NCBI RefSeq assembly: GCF_002159645.1
Contig: NZ_NFJB01000001.1
Span: 146,828-210,827, forward strand
Length of the DNA: 64,000 nucleotides
Direction of reading: 5' to 3'
Source of the DNA: Parabacteroides sp. An277
GTDB lineage: Bacteria > Bacteroidota > Bacteroidia > Bacteroidales > Tannerellaceae
The notes beneath the pieces were generated by a model that was not told where the DNA came from, did no database searches, and saw only the letters and a list, made by a program, of their open reading frames with translations. A program made the translations under genes and the position numbers. Below, one piece after another: positions 31,168-39,337 of this stretch (position 1 is its first letter; each line of letters begins with the position of its first letter).

Positions 31168-32323
31168 TTATTTTGCTTCTACGTCATTCCCTGCAACGAC
31201 CGTCCAGTCGTGGATAGACCCTGTGGCGTCGGCCGGGATGTCCGGGTCGTGTGGCGGACGGTAAGGCGGCCAGTCGGGGTCCGGGTCGGGAGTAGGTTCC
31301 GGCTCCGGCTCTGGTTCGGGGTCAGGCTCGTCCGGTTCTTCCGGTTCGTCTGGTTCCTCGGGCTCTTCCGGTTTCGCCGTGTCGAGGGTATTCTCCAGGG
31401 CGATAGGAGACAGATGCGCCAAGTCGTCCAGTTTGCCGGTCAAGTCGGATTCGAACGCAAGCGTACGCCCATCCGCTAAAGTGATGGTTACATGCAGTAG
31501 CTGGTGAAGTTCCGGCAGGATGCCAAAGGTACGCAAGCGCATCACGATGCCCATTCCGTCCGGCCGCACTTCGATATCGAACCAAGCCCTACTTCCCCTA
31601 TCCGAGCGCAGGGTACTTTCCGCTACCGGCTCGCCATCGGGCAGATGGCGAGCCGGGATTAATCCGCTGAGCGTCGCCTCCGCACTCGTCACCTCAGCCG
31701 TATCGGTAAAGTTCAGTGTGAGGGTAATGGGCGCAACCAAACGACGCATCCCCAACGAGACAAGGAGCGTATCGCCCGCCGAAACCTCGACGGTGGTATC
31801 CGCCGCGAAGAGGTAATCGGGCAGGGAGGCCCGCAGCCCATCCTGCATTTCGTGGATAACCGCTATGTTATTTTCTATCGTAATGCCTTCCGGCGAATTG
31901 TAGGCGAGGAGAGGATAGGGTTCCGTAGAGGTGGAATCCTTATACATATATAATAGATGCGCATCCGCTATGATAGCGGTATCGCCTATGAACAAGTTGT
32001 ATGTCGAGGGGATATGTGCTTCCGCGAGAGCCTCCGACCAATCCGGCTGTATGGCAAGTATCTTGACCTTTGCCGTATCTGCCGGTGTAGGTTCGGGCTC
32101 TGGTTCCGGTTCCGGGTCGGGAGTAGGTTCCGGTGTAGGAACAGGTTCGGGAATGACCGGATCTTCGGCGCAAGCCGAGGCAAAGAGAAGGAGGGAGAGT
32201 GGTAATACCCCTGTAAAAAGATTAATGAATCTTAAAACCGGGGGGGGTAAAATAGCCTATTCGCCCTTCCTTTGCAGGCAGGCTCTTCCGTACGTCGATA
32301 TGTTTAAAAAACGTAGACATCAT
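31168..32323 (-). CDS. FimB/Mfa2-like fimbrial anchor lipoprotein, out of frame at a C8 tract
   Basis: Reading from the ATG at 32323 gives MMSTFFKHIDVRKSL...YFTPP, then a run of eight C (minus strand) after which the frame stops within six codons. With one C fewer the frame continues into a signal peptide (LFTGVLPLSLLLFASAC), a Pro/Glu linker and a FimB/DUF5119-like body (PSTYNLFIGDTAIIADAHLL, APITLTLNFTDTAEV), about 384 residues. The end is a Glu/Pro/Asp-rich stalk and GSIHDWTVV. A near-ideal promoter at 32344-32375 supports this start. Either a phase-variable gene in the OFF state or a sequencing error in the run. Confidence 0.72.
32240..32247. repeat. Homopolymer G8 (C8 on the coding strand), candidate phase-variation tract
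   Basis: Eight G on the plus strand between AAAACC and TAAAATAG, 75 bases into the FimB-like coding sequence. A change of one base restores a 384-residue frame. Confidence 0.7.
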
Positions 32324-32343
32324 GATAAACATTGTTTCGCGGC

Positions 32344-32375
32344 CAAAAATAGACAAATAGTTTGAGACGACCAAA
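32344..32375 (-). promoter_or_regulatory. Promoter of the FimB-like/fimbrillin/HU-Ig 3 operon
   Basis: On the minus strand TTTG (32372-32375), 20 bases, then TATTTTTG (32344-32351): consensus elements with ideal spacing. It ends 20 bases before the ATG at 32323. Confidence 0.7.
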
Positions 32376-32474
32376 AGAATCATTTATTATTTTACGAATA
32401 ATTCATGGTTTTTTCATTTAAAAAAACGGACACCTGGTAGGTCCTAAGGGAACCGGTTCGGAACGCTTGCTACT

Positions 32475-32604
32475 GCAGGCCTCGCTCCGCTTCGACCCGC
32501 AGCTATGCACAGAAGTCCTCTTTGAGGACTGTTTTATTCCCTATATCATGCCTCGAAGAGGCGTAATTTCAGGTAGCCATAGGTCGAAGCGGAGCGAGGC
32601 CTGC
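32475..32604. repeat. Hyphenated inverted repeat element (22-bp perfect arms)
   Basis: GCAGGCCTCGCTCCGCTTCG plus AC (32475-32496) is the exact reverse complement of 32583-32604. The 86-base interior holds AGTCCTC/GAGGACT with TTTT behind it and GCCTC/GAGGC. It fills most of the space between the divergent FimB-like and GH92 genes. It could be a MITE-like element, a structured RNA or a terminator/insulator; no target-site duplication was found by eye. The rest of the 397-base gap has only the two promoters. Confidence 0.8.
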
Positions 32605-32653
32605 GGTATCCCATTTAAATAAAAGAGTCGTACGAAAATTTCTTCCCAAACTA

Positions 32654-32685
32654 TTGGTGTGGAACCCGGAGTTTAACTATCTTTG
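32654..32685 (+). promoter_or_regulatory. Promoter of the GH92 gene
   Basis: TTGG-like upstream element (ATTGG at 32653-32657), about 21 bases, then TATCTTTG at 32678-32685; the ATG follows 35 bases later. Confidence 0.55.
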
Positions 32686-32720
32686 TCCCTACATTAAATA
32701 ATACTAAACACAAATAACAA

Positions 32721-34967
32721 ATGAGAAAGCAACTAATGACACTTTTGCTATGCGGCAGCCTTGCTGCATGGGCACAAGAACCGGTCGATTACGTGAACCC
32801 GTTTATCGGCACGAGCAATTTCGGGACGACCAATCCTGGCGCCGTTTGCCCGCAAGGCATGATGAGCGTGGTTCCCTTTAACGTAATGGGTTCGGATGTG
32901 AATAAATTCGACAAGGACGCCCAGTGGTGGTCTACGCCCTACTCGTCGGACAACCATTTCTTCACCGGCTTCGCGCATGGAAGTTTGAGTGGCGTCGGAT
33001 GTCCGGAAATGGGCAGTCTGCTCCTAATGCCAACCTCCGGCGAACTGAACGTCGACTACAAGGCTTACGGCAGCGAATACAAAGACGAAGTGGCACGTCC
33101 CGGTTATTACAGCAATGTCCTGACCAAGTATAATATCAAAACGGAGGCGACCGCCATGCGTCGCACAGGATTGAGCCGTTTCACCTTCCCCGCCGGACAG
33201 GGTAATATCCTCCTGAACTTAGGCGAAGGGCTGACGAACGAGACCGGTGCGACGGTACGTTTCGTGAGCGATACCGAAATCGAGGGCACCAAACTCCTCG
33301 GTACCTTCTGCTACAACCCGCAGGCCGTTTTCCCGGTCTATTTCGTCATGAAGTTGAGCAAAGCCCCGAAGGAATGCGGCTACTGGAAGAAGCAGCGCGA
33401 GATGAAAGGCGTCGAGGCGGAATGGGACATCTACTCCGGCAAGTATAAACTCTACACGAAATACAACCGCGAGATGAGCGGCGACGACATCGGCGTTTGG
33501 TTCAAATACGACACCGAAGCGAACGAGCAAATCACCGTCAAGATGGGTATCTCGTATGTCAGCATCGAAAATGCCCGCGAGAACATGGAGCAGGAAATCT
33601 CCGGTTTTGCGTTCGACGCGGTGGAACAATCCGCCCGCTCGATGTGGAACGATGCCCTCTCGGTTATCGAAGTAGAAGGCGGGACGAACGACGAGAAGTC
33701 CATCTTCTACACCGGCCTTTACCATCTTCTTATCCACCCGAACGCCTTGCAGGATGTGAACGGCGAATACCCGAAGATGGAATCGCTCGAAACGGGACAC
33801 ACGGACAGAGACCGCTACACGGTCTTTTCCCTCTGGGATACGTACCGCAACGTCAGCTCGCTCATGACGCTCCTCTATCCGGACTGCCAGTTGGATATCA
33901 TCCAGACGATGCTCGACATGTATAAAGAGAACGGATGGCTCCCGAAGTGGGAACTCTACAGCCGCGAGACCTTCACGATGGAGGGAGACCCGGCAATACC
34001 CTATATCGTCGATGCCTGGATGAAAGGCCTGCGCGACTTCGATACGGAATTGGCTTACGAGGCCATGCGCAAAGGCGCTACTACGCCGGGCGAATATAAC
34101 CTCCTCCGCCCCGACGCCAACGATTACTACTCGTTGGGTTACGTGCCTCTTCGCGAACAATATGACAATTCGGTTTCCCATGCACTGGAATATTACATAG
34201 CCGATTGGAACCTCTCGAAGTTTGCCGAGGCACTTGGGAAGAAGGAAGACGCGAAGCTCTTTTACGAACGTTCGATGGGTTACAAACATTATTATTGCAA
34301 AGATTATGGCACGTTCCGTCCTATCTTGCCCGACGGTACGTTCTATTCGCCTTTCGACCCGTTGCAGGGTGCCAACTTCGAGCCGAACCCAGGATTCCAC
34401 GAAGGCAACGCCTGGAATTATACCTTCTTCGTACCGCATGATGTCAAAGGATTGGCCAAGTTGATGGGTGGCAAGAAGAAGTTCGTCAACAAGCTCCAGA
34501 TGGTATTCGACAAGAAATACTATGACCCGGCCAATGAACCGGATATTGCTTATCCTTATCTATTCAGTTACTATGAGGATGAAGCTTGGCGTACGCAGAA
34601 AGAGGTACACAATATCTTGAAGACGGGTTATCACAACGCCCCGAATGGTGTCCCTGGCAATGAAGATACCGGTACGATGTCTACGTGGGCTATCTTCTCG
34701 ATGTTAGGGTTCTATCCGGCGTGCCCGGGGAGTCCGGACTACGTGTTGACGTCACCCGTATTCGATAAAGTGACACTTCATCTCGACAAGAAGTATTACC
34801 CGAAGGGCGACCTGATCATTACTTCGAAGCACACCTCGCCGGAATCCATCTATATCCAGGAAATCAAAGTTGGGGGTAAAAAACAGAAGGGCTATACCAT
34901 TTCCCACCAGGATTTGGTCAATGCCGGTACGTTGGAATATACACTGGGCGAGACACCGAAGAAATAA
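32721..34967 (+). CDS. GH92 family alpha-mannosidase, secreted
   Basis: 748 residues with signal peptide (MRKQLMTLLLCGSLAAWA). GH92 marks: VDYVNPFIGTSNFGTTNPGA at the mature N-terminus, FTGFAHGSLSGVGCPEMG, SLWDTYRNVSSLMTL, NEDTGTMSTWAIFSMLGFYP (the segment with the catalytic acids) and a small C-terminal beta domain. Enzymes of this family trim exo-alpha-mannose (often alpha-1,2) from N-glycans with calcium. It probably works in the periplasm. It stands alone with its own promoter and terminator, not in a SusCD-type locus. Confidence 0.94.
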   Translation: MRKQLMTLLLCGSLAAWAQEPVDYVNPFIGTSNFGTTNPGAVCPQGMMSVVPFNVMGSDVNKFDKDAQWWSTPYSSDNHFFTGFAHGSLSGVGCPEMGSLLLMPTSGELNVDYKAYGSEYKDEVARPGYYSNVLTKYNIKTEATAMRRTGLSRFTFPAGQGNILLNLGEGLTNETGATVRFVSDTEIEGTKLLGTFCYNPQAVFPVYFVMKLSKAPKECGYWKKQREMKGVEAEWDIYSGKYKLYTKYNREMSGDDIGVWFKYDTEANEQITVKMGISYVSIENARENMEQEISGFAFDAVEQSARSMWNDALSVIEVEGGTNDEKSIFYTGLYHLLIHPNALQDVNGEYPKMESLETGHTDRDRYTVFSLWDTYRNVSSLMTLLYPDCQLDIIQTMLDMYKENGWLPKWELYSRETFTMEGDPAIPYIVDAWMKGLRDFDTELAYEAMRKGATTPGEYNLLRPDANDYYSLGYVPLREQYDNSVSHALEYYIADWNLSKFAEALGKKEDAKLFYERSMGYKHYYCKDYGTFRPILPDGTFYSPFDPLQGANFEPNPGFHEGNAWNYTFFVPHDVKGLAKLMGGKKKFVNKLQMVFDKKYYDPANEPDIAYPYLFSYYEDEAWRTQKEVHNILKTGYHNAPNGVPGNEDTGTMSTWAIFSMLGFYPACPGSPDYVLTSPVFDKVTLHLDKKYYPKGDLIITSKHTSPESIYIQEIKVGGKKQKGYTISHQDLVNAGTLEYTLGETPKK

Positions 34968-34999
34968 TCCTCGGAATTGAGCTTATAGTTCCTAAATGA

Positions 35000-35056
35000 A
35001 GGCACGGGGCTGCAGAGAGATAAATAAACTCTGTGTCTCCGTGCCTCTCCTTTTTA
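35000..35056. terminator. Terminator between the convergent GH92 and queE genes
   Basis: GGCACGG / CCGTGCC outer stem with CAGAG/CTCTG inside, followed by TTTTT on the plus strand. Confidence 0.75.
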
Positions 35057-35060
35057 TGGA

Positions 35061-35606
35061 TTATTGTATTTGTATATACTTGTGCGTTTGCAAACTAAGT
35101 CTCCAGAAAGGATGCCGGAGGATGTAATCGACCACCTCCTGTGTGTTCCGGCAAGAACAGGGCTGGAGGTAATGGTATGTAGCAGGAAGAGAGGCATAGG
35201 GCTCGACATCCTCTTCGCCGGTAAAAACGACCTTCACCTCGTCGATGCGCTCCAATACGACGGGTACCCCTTTCGGAGAGCAGGTAATCCAATCGATGGA
35301 TGCCGGTACCCGATGCGTACCGTTCGTCTCGATGCAAACGTATTTACCCAGTTGGTGCAGTTGGTCGATAAACGCGTCATCAATCCAGAGGGAGGGTTCG
35401 CCACCTGTGAGGATGACGGTCCGCGCTGGGCATTCGGCTACTTGTTGCATGATTTCTTTGTCGCTCATCCAGGCACCTGTCTCGTGCGGTGTATCGCAAA
35501 AGGCGCATTTCAGATTACAACCCGAAAAGCGAATAAAGAGCGCCGGCGTACCCGTATGGAATCCTTCACCCTGCAGGCTATAGAAAATCTCGTTGATTTT
35601 ACGCAT
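35061..35606 (-). CDS. queE: 7-carboxy-7-deazaguanine synthase (radical SAM)
   Basis: 181 residues. YSLQGEGFHTGTPALFIRFSGCNLKCAFCDT contains the glycine-rich start and the cluster cysteines (the last two as CxxC) for the radical-SAM [4Fe-4S] site; TGGEP and SPKG follow. It converts carboxytetrahydropterin to CDG for queuosine. The start is placed at MRKINEIFYSL (35606); an upstream TTG lies inside queD. Together with queD (ten bases upstream) it forms a two-gene preQ0-precursor unit; queC, queF and tgt are not in the window. Confidence 0.93.
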   Translation of the reverse strand: MRKINEIFYSLQGEGFHTGTPALFIRFSGCNLKCAFCDTPHETGAWMSDKEIMQQVAECPARTVILTGGEPSLWIDDAFIDQLHQLGKYVCIETNGTHRVPASIDWITCSPKGVPVVLERIDEVKVVFTGEEDVEPYASLPATYHYLQPCSCRNTQEVVDYILRHPFWRLSLQTHKYIQIQ

Positions 35607-35616
35607 AAATATAACT

Positions 35617-35949
35617 TTATTCTTTCTCAAATATAGCTATATTCCCTTCGGATTCCTGCACTTCTACTTTGAAGCAATGCGGGACTCGGTCGCACACCCA
35701 GCGGGCGATGTTCTCGGCCGTCGGGTTAAAAGGCAAGACATCGTTTAGGTTTTTATGGTCTAATGCCTCTGTTATCGACCGTTTGATATGGCTGAAGTCG
35801 GTCACCATACCGTCTTCGTTGAGTTCTTTTGCCCGGCAATAAATGGTGATAATCCAGTTGTGCCCGTGCAAGTTCGTGCATTTGCTTTCGTACGAGAGGC
35901 ACAAGCGGTGGGATGCCGATATTTCTAATCTTTTAATAACCGTATACAT
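35617..35949 (-). CDS. queD: 6-carboxytetrahydropterin synthase
   Basis: 110 residues of the PTPS fold. Zinc ligands are H in ISASHRL and the pair in NLHGHNW; the catalytic Cys is in YESKCTNLHG. It makes 6-carboxy-5,6,7,8-tetrahydropterin from dihydroneopterin triphosphate, the substrate of QueE next door. The start at MYTVIKRLEI (35949) fits the family; a TATCTTTG element at 35971-35978 leaves the longer in-frame start at 35973 outside the transcript. Confidence 0.93.
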   Translation of the reverse strand: MYTVIKRLEISASHRLCLSYESKCTNLHGHNWIITIYCRAKELNEDGMVTDFSHIKRSITEALDHKNLNDVLPFNPTAENIARWVCDRVPHCFKVEVQESEGNIAIFEKE

Positions 35950-35970
35950 GCTTTCGTTGAATTTTCCGCG

Positions 35971-35978
35971 CAAAGATA
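35971..35978 (-). promoter_or_regulatory. Candidate -7 element of queDE
   Basis: Minus-strand TATCTTTG, 22 bases before the queD ATG. Confidence 0.55.
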
Positions 35979-36023
35979 CGTTGATTTCATGATTCGGCGC
36001 ATAGATGTATGAGAATATTTGTA

Positions 36024-36031
36024 TAAGTTTG
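36024..36031 (+). promoter_or_regulatory. Candidate -7 element of the GH51 gene
   Basis: TAAGTTTG, 23 bases before the ATG; no clear TTTG at the expected distance. Confidence 0.4.
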
Positions 36032-36053
36032 CACTCCGAATAAGCGAAGAGGA

Positions 36054-38531
36054 ATGAGCAAGAGAAGAGAATATGCGAAATACGGGTTGGTTTTGTGGGC
36101 AGCCTTGTGTGTGGCTTGCCAACAAGAAACGCCCATCACGTCTGTCATCCGAATCGATGGCGAAAGTTCCACCCGGCGTGTGAACCCTGATTTGTATGGC
36201 ATCACCCTGGAAGAGATAAATCATGCTATCGATGGAGGATTATATGCCGAAATGGTGCAAAACCGGAGTTTCGAGGATGGCGTGCCGCCTTTGAATTGCC
36301 CGTATGACCGCCGGCGGAATGTGTTGACTACCCCCAATGGGTTCGATATGCCCTTTATCCGTCCTGATTCCATCCCAGGTTGGCGTGTCCTTTCGCCCCA
36401 GACGTGGATGGCCCCCGACACGAAAGAGTTATTGAATGAAAAAAATCGCCGTTCGCTTTGGGTAGCTATTTCGGCTTCTTCTTCGAGCGAACGGGGAGGA
36501 GTTGCCTCAGAGGGGTACCAAGGAGGGATGTCGGTTCGGCAAGGTGAACCTTATCATTTCTCTTGTTATGTCAAAGGGGCTTCCTTTTCGCCTAAACCCC
36601 TGCAAGTAGCTTTGATGGATTCGACGGGAAAACGAACCCTGAGCGATGTGTACACATTGCATACGCGCAACGAATGGACGCACTTCCGTCATACTTTTAC
36701 CGCTACAGAAGATAATGACCACGCGATGCTGACGATAACTTCCGATAGCAGCCAGGTGTTTTGGTTGGATGTGGTTTCGCTCTTTCCGGAAACCTGGAAA
36801 GGACGGAGTAATGGCCAGCGGCGCGATTTGATGGAGGCGATTGCCGGCCTCCATCCCCGTTTCGTTCGTTTCCCTGGGGGCGCTTTTGCAGAAGGATATA
36901 CGGCGGGTACGTATCCTGTTTGGAAAGAGACGGTTGGGAATATAGCCCAGCGTAAGCATTTTTGGAGCGTATGGGGATATGGGACGACAAACGGTATGGG
37001 GTATCATGAATACTTGCAACTCTGCGAAGATTTGGGTGCCGAGCCTATCTATGTTCTGAATAGTGGTATTACCAGTATGACGCGCCGCCCTCGTTATGAA
37101 TCGATTACTGAGATGGATCATTTGGTGCAGGATGCGCTCGATGCCATCGGGTATGCCAATTACCCGACAGATTCCCTATTGGGTGCCTTGCGTGCACGGA
37201 ATGGGCATCCGCAACCTTTCCATTTGAAATACGTTGAGATAGGGAGCGAGAATTACGGACATGAATACACCAAGCGTTTCGCCCTCTTTCGCGAGGCCAT
37301 CCGGAAACATTTCCCGGAGGTAACGGTAATTTCCAATAAATTGGTAGGAAGGCAGATGCGCTCCGAATGGAGGGATGTCCATTTTAACGCCCGCAACTCT
37401 TTTTTCCTTTCTAATCCCGGACGATTCGGGACGGCCCGCACGCGGCACGATTGGGAGAATACTTTTGTGGGCGAGTTTGGAAACATGCAATCCTCGGAAG
37501 CGCGGAGCATGGCGGCCGCCATTGGTGAGGCTTGTTTCCTGGTCGGCATCGAGCAATATCCGGATTTGATGAGCCGTGTGGCCTATTCACCATTGTTAGG
37601 GCATGTGGATTATACCTCTTCACGCTGGCCGATGCTTCTCTTTGATAATCATCGCGTCGTGCCTTCTCCCTCTTATTATGTGATGCAAATGTTTGGGAAA
37701 TACCGGGGTGAGGAGGTGGTTCCTTCGGAGGTGCAGACCTATATGCGCCCTAATATCACGCGGGGTTCGGCGTCGGTTTATATGTTTGATAATTGTTATG
37801 AACTGACAGAGGTCGAAATAGATGGCAAACCGGTGGTGGAGGGGCGCATCCGGAGTGGCGGATGGCATATCTCGCCGGGTGTGTTGGAACCGATACCGAA
37901 CCGGTGGAATTATGTCCTGGTGGGCGATTCGACGGTTTCAGATTATGTCTTTTCTACTCGTATCCGGCGAACGAAAGGAAGCGAGTATGTCCAGTTCCGT
38001 GTCCGGAATAATGGTCGTTTGAACGAGGAACAGGATTATATCTGCTTCGCGCTGGGGAATGGGCAAGCCTCTTTGTTTCATCAAAGTGGGAATGTGGTGG
38101 ATACGTTGGCTTCCACACGTCCTTTCCCTTTCTCGAACAATCGGTGGTATGACATCCGCATTACGTGCCGTGCCGATAGCATCTTGTGCGATGTAGATGG
38201 CGTGAGGGTGCAAACTGCCTTCATGCGCCCTTATCCTTCGTTGGCTTCGGTTACTACCTTCGACCACAAGCATCGAGTACTTTATGTAAAGGTGGTGAAT
38301 ACGACGCAACATGAAGAAAAAACGGAATTGGATTTCCGTGGCTTTTCTGTGTCGAACGAGGTGGAGGTCATCGAGTTGGCTGGCGATATGGAATCTCAAA
38401 ACAGCTTCGAACAACCCGCTCGCGTTCGTCCCGTCCGCCGTCTGTACACCTTCCCGATGGGTACCCCGAAAGTGTATTCTTTTCCTCCTGTTTCGGTTTC
38501 TATCCTGAAATTCAAGTTGAGCGAAGAATAG
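36054..38531 (+). CDS. GH51-type alpha-L-arabinofuranosidase, lipoprotein
   Basis: 825 residues. Lipoprotein signal (LWAALCVAC). A carbohydrate-binding jelly roll occupies about residues 30-240, then the TIM barrel with FVRFPGGAFAEGYTAG, acid/base Glu399 in IGSENYGHEY and nucleophile Glu474 in VGEFGNMQ. A LamG-like module lies near residues 620-720 and the alpha-L-AF_C beta domain closes the protein. It should release arabinose from arabinan or arabinoxylan fragments in the envelope. Single gene; a large hairpin follows. Confidence 0.9.
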   Translation: MSKRREYAKYGLVLWAALCVACQQETPITSVIRIDGESSTRRVNPDLYGITLEEINHAIDGGLYAEMVQNRSFEDGVPPLNCPYDRRRNVLTTPNGFDMPFIRPDSIPGWRVLSPQTWMAPDTKELLNEKNRRSLWVAISASSSSERGGVASEGYQGGMSVRQGEPYHFSCYVKGASFSPKPLQVALMDSTGKRTLSDVYTLHTRNEWTHFRHTFTATEDNDHAMLTITSDSSQVFWLDVVSLFPETWKGRSNGQRRDLMEAIAGLHPRFVRFPGGAFAEGYTAGTYPVWKETVGNIAQRKHFWSVWGYGTTNGMGYHEYLQLCEDLGAEPIYVLNSGITSMTRRPRYESITEMDHLVQDALDAIGYANYPTDSLLGALRARNGHPQPFHLKYVEIGSENYGHEYTKRFALFREAIRKHFPEVTVISNKLVGRQMRSEWRDVHFNARNSFFLSNPGRFGTARTRHDWENTFVGEFGNMQSSEARSMAAAIGEACFLVGIEQYPDLMSRVAYSPLLGHVDYTSSRWPMLLFDNHRVVPSPSYYVMQMFGKYRGEEVVPSEVQTYMRPNITRGSASVYMFDNCYELTEVEIDGKPVVEGRIRSGGWHISPGVLEPIPNRWNYVLVGDSTVSDYVFSTRIRRTKGSEYVQFRVRNNGRLNEEQDYICFALGNGQASLFHQSGNVVDTLASTRPFPFSNNRWYDIRITCRADSILCDVDGVRVQTAFMRPYPSLASVTTFDHKHRVLYVKVVNTTQHEEKTELDFRGFSVSNEVEVIELAGDMESQNSFEQPARVRPVRRLYTFPMGTPKVYSFPPVSVSILKFKLSEE

Positions 38532-38570
38532 CTACATATCCTCCCTTTTCATGCCGATAAGTAGATTCTT

Positions 38571-38624
38571 TATAACTATCATGGACTCTGTTGTTCGTTA
38601 TGGATAGAGTTCATGATAGTTATA
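38571..38624. terminator. 19-bp inverted repeat after the GH51 gene
   Basis: TATAACTATCATGGACTCT (38571-38589) pairs with 38606-38624 with one mismatch. AT-rich, followed by GATAGAGGG not a T-run; likely a 3'-end structure. Confidence 0.65.
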
Positions 38625-38675
38625 GATAGAGGGATAGACTTTGCTTTTTATCTCAGAACTGCCTATCTATTAGGT

Positions 38676-38763
38676 TTGCGCCAATTGGTGCAAGTATATG
38701 CGCGATATGGCGCAATAGTCTGCGACAGGTAGCGCAAATATGAGCGCGATATGGCGCATGGTT
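38676..38763. repeat. Tandem palindrome array, 4 x 22 bp, GCGC-type dyads
   Basis: Units start at 38676, 38698, 38720 and 38742. Dyads: TTGCGCCAATTGGTGCAA, TGCGCGATATGGCGCA, TGCGACAGGTAGCGCA and AGCGCGATATGGCGCA. Outer arms (TGCG/CGCA) are conserved while the middle varies. It lies after the GH51 gene and before the promoter at 38922. The remaining sequence of this 454-base gap holds only the hairpin and the promoter. Confidence 0.85.
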
Positions 38764-38921
38764 AATAGGTAGGCTGATTCAGGGCTGATGCATTAAAAAG
38801 AATATAAATTATCAAGCACTTATTATTCAATATATACGGATTTCAATAGGAAAGAAGGAGTCGCTTTTTATACGATGAAAGGAAGCTCAAAGTTTTTCCT
38901 GCCGGGATTAGCGGGTATTTG

Positions 38922-38953
38922 TTTGGGACATTCCTATTTATCTGTTATCTTTG
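38922..38953 (+). promoter_or_regulatory. Promoter of the lipoprotein/ATP-grasp/patatin operon
   Basis: TTTG (38922-38925), 20 bases, TATCTTTG (38946-38953). The best-formed plus-strand promoter in the window; it fixes the downstream ATG at 38986. Confidence 0.8.
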
Positions 38954-38985
38954 CAGAAACAAAAATAGACGAAACAGAGAAAAAG

Positions 38986-39333
38986 ATGAATGCAAAATGG
39001 TTTATTGCCGCAGCTTCGTTGCTGGCGTTATTTGCTTGTGAACAAAAGCAATTGCCAGAGAATCCGAAAGATAAGGAGGAGTATGTGGACGAACATCAGA
39101 ATCGTTGGATTTGGGACGCCATGTTGATGCGGTGGATGATTATGTCGCCCATGGGCATGACGCATTTTTACTATCCGCAACAGGGTACGTGGTTCAATAG
39201 TGCGAACCAACCTGTGGCGGCACCGGCCGATTTAAAACAAACGGTACGCTCTGCGACTCCAACTTCCGCTCAAAAAGGAGTACAGAAGAGTGTATTTGGC
39301 AAACGAAGCGGTTCTTATTCATTTGGCTCATAA
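38986..39333 (+). CDS. Small lipoprotein upstream of a glutathionylspermidine-synthase-like gene (YgiB-like?)
   Basis: 115 residues with lipobox LLALFAC; a Trp/Met-rich middle (RWIWDAMLMRWMIMSPMGMTHFYYPQQG) and a low-complexity tail ending FGKRSGSYSFGS. The promoter at 38922-38953 rules out the in-frame ATG at 38875. Four bases separate it from the ATP-grasp gene. In enterobacteria the lipoprotein-like YgiB (DUF1190) precedes YgiC in the same way and also ends in a Gly/Ser/Phe-rich tail. I infer an analogous pair; sequence similarity is not proven. Confidence 0.7.
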   Translation: MNAKWFIAAASLLALFACEQKQLPENPKDKEEYVDEHQNRWIWDAMLMRWMIMSPMGMTHFYYPQQGTWFNSANQPVAAPADLKQTVRSATPTSAQKGVQKSVFGKRSGSYSFGS

Positions 39334-39337
39334 GAAA

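Noticed and set aside
36054..38531. GH51 gene as part of a polysaccharide utilisation locus
   Set aside because: No SusC/SusD pair, sulfatase or hybrid sensor is adjacent; GH92, GH51 and GH20 stand as separate units with their own promoters.
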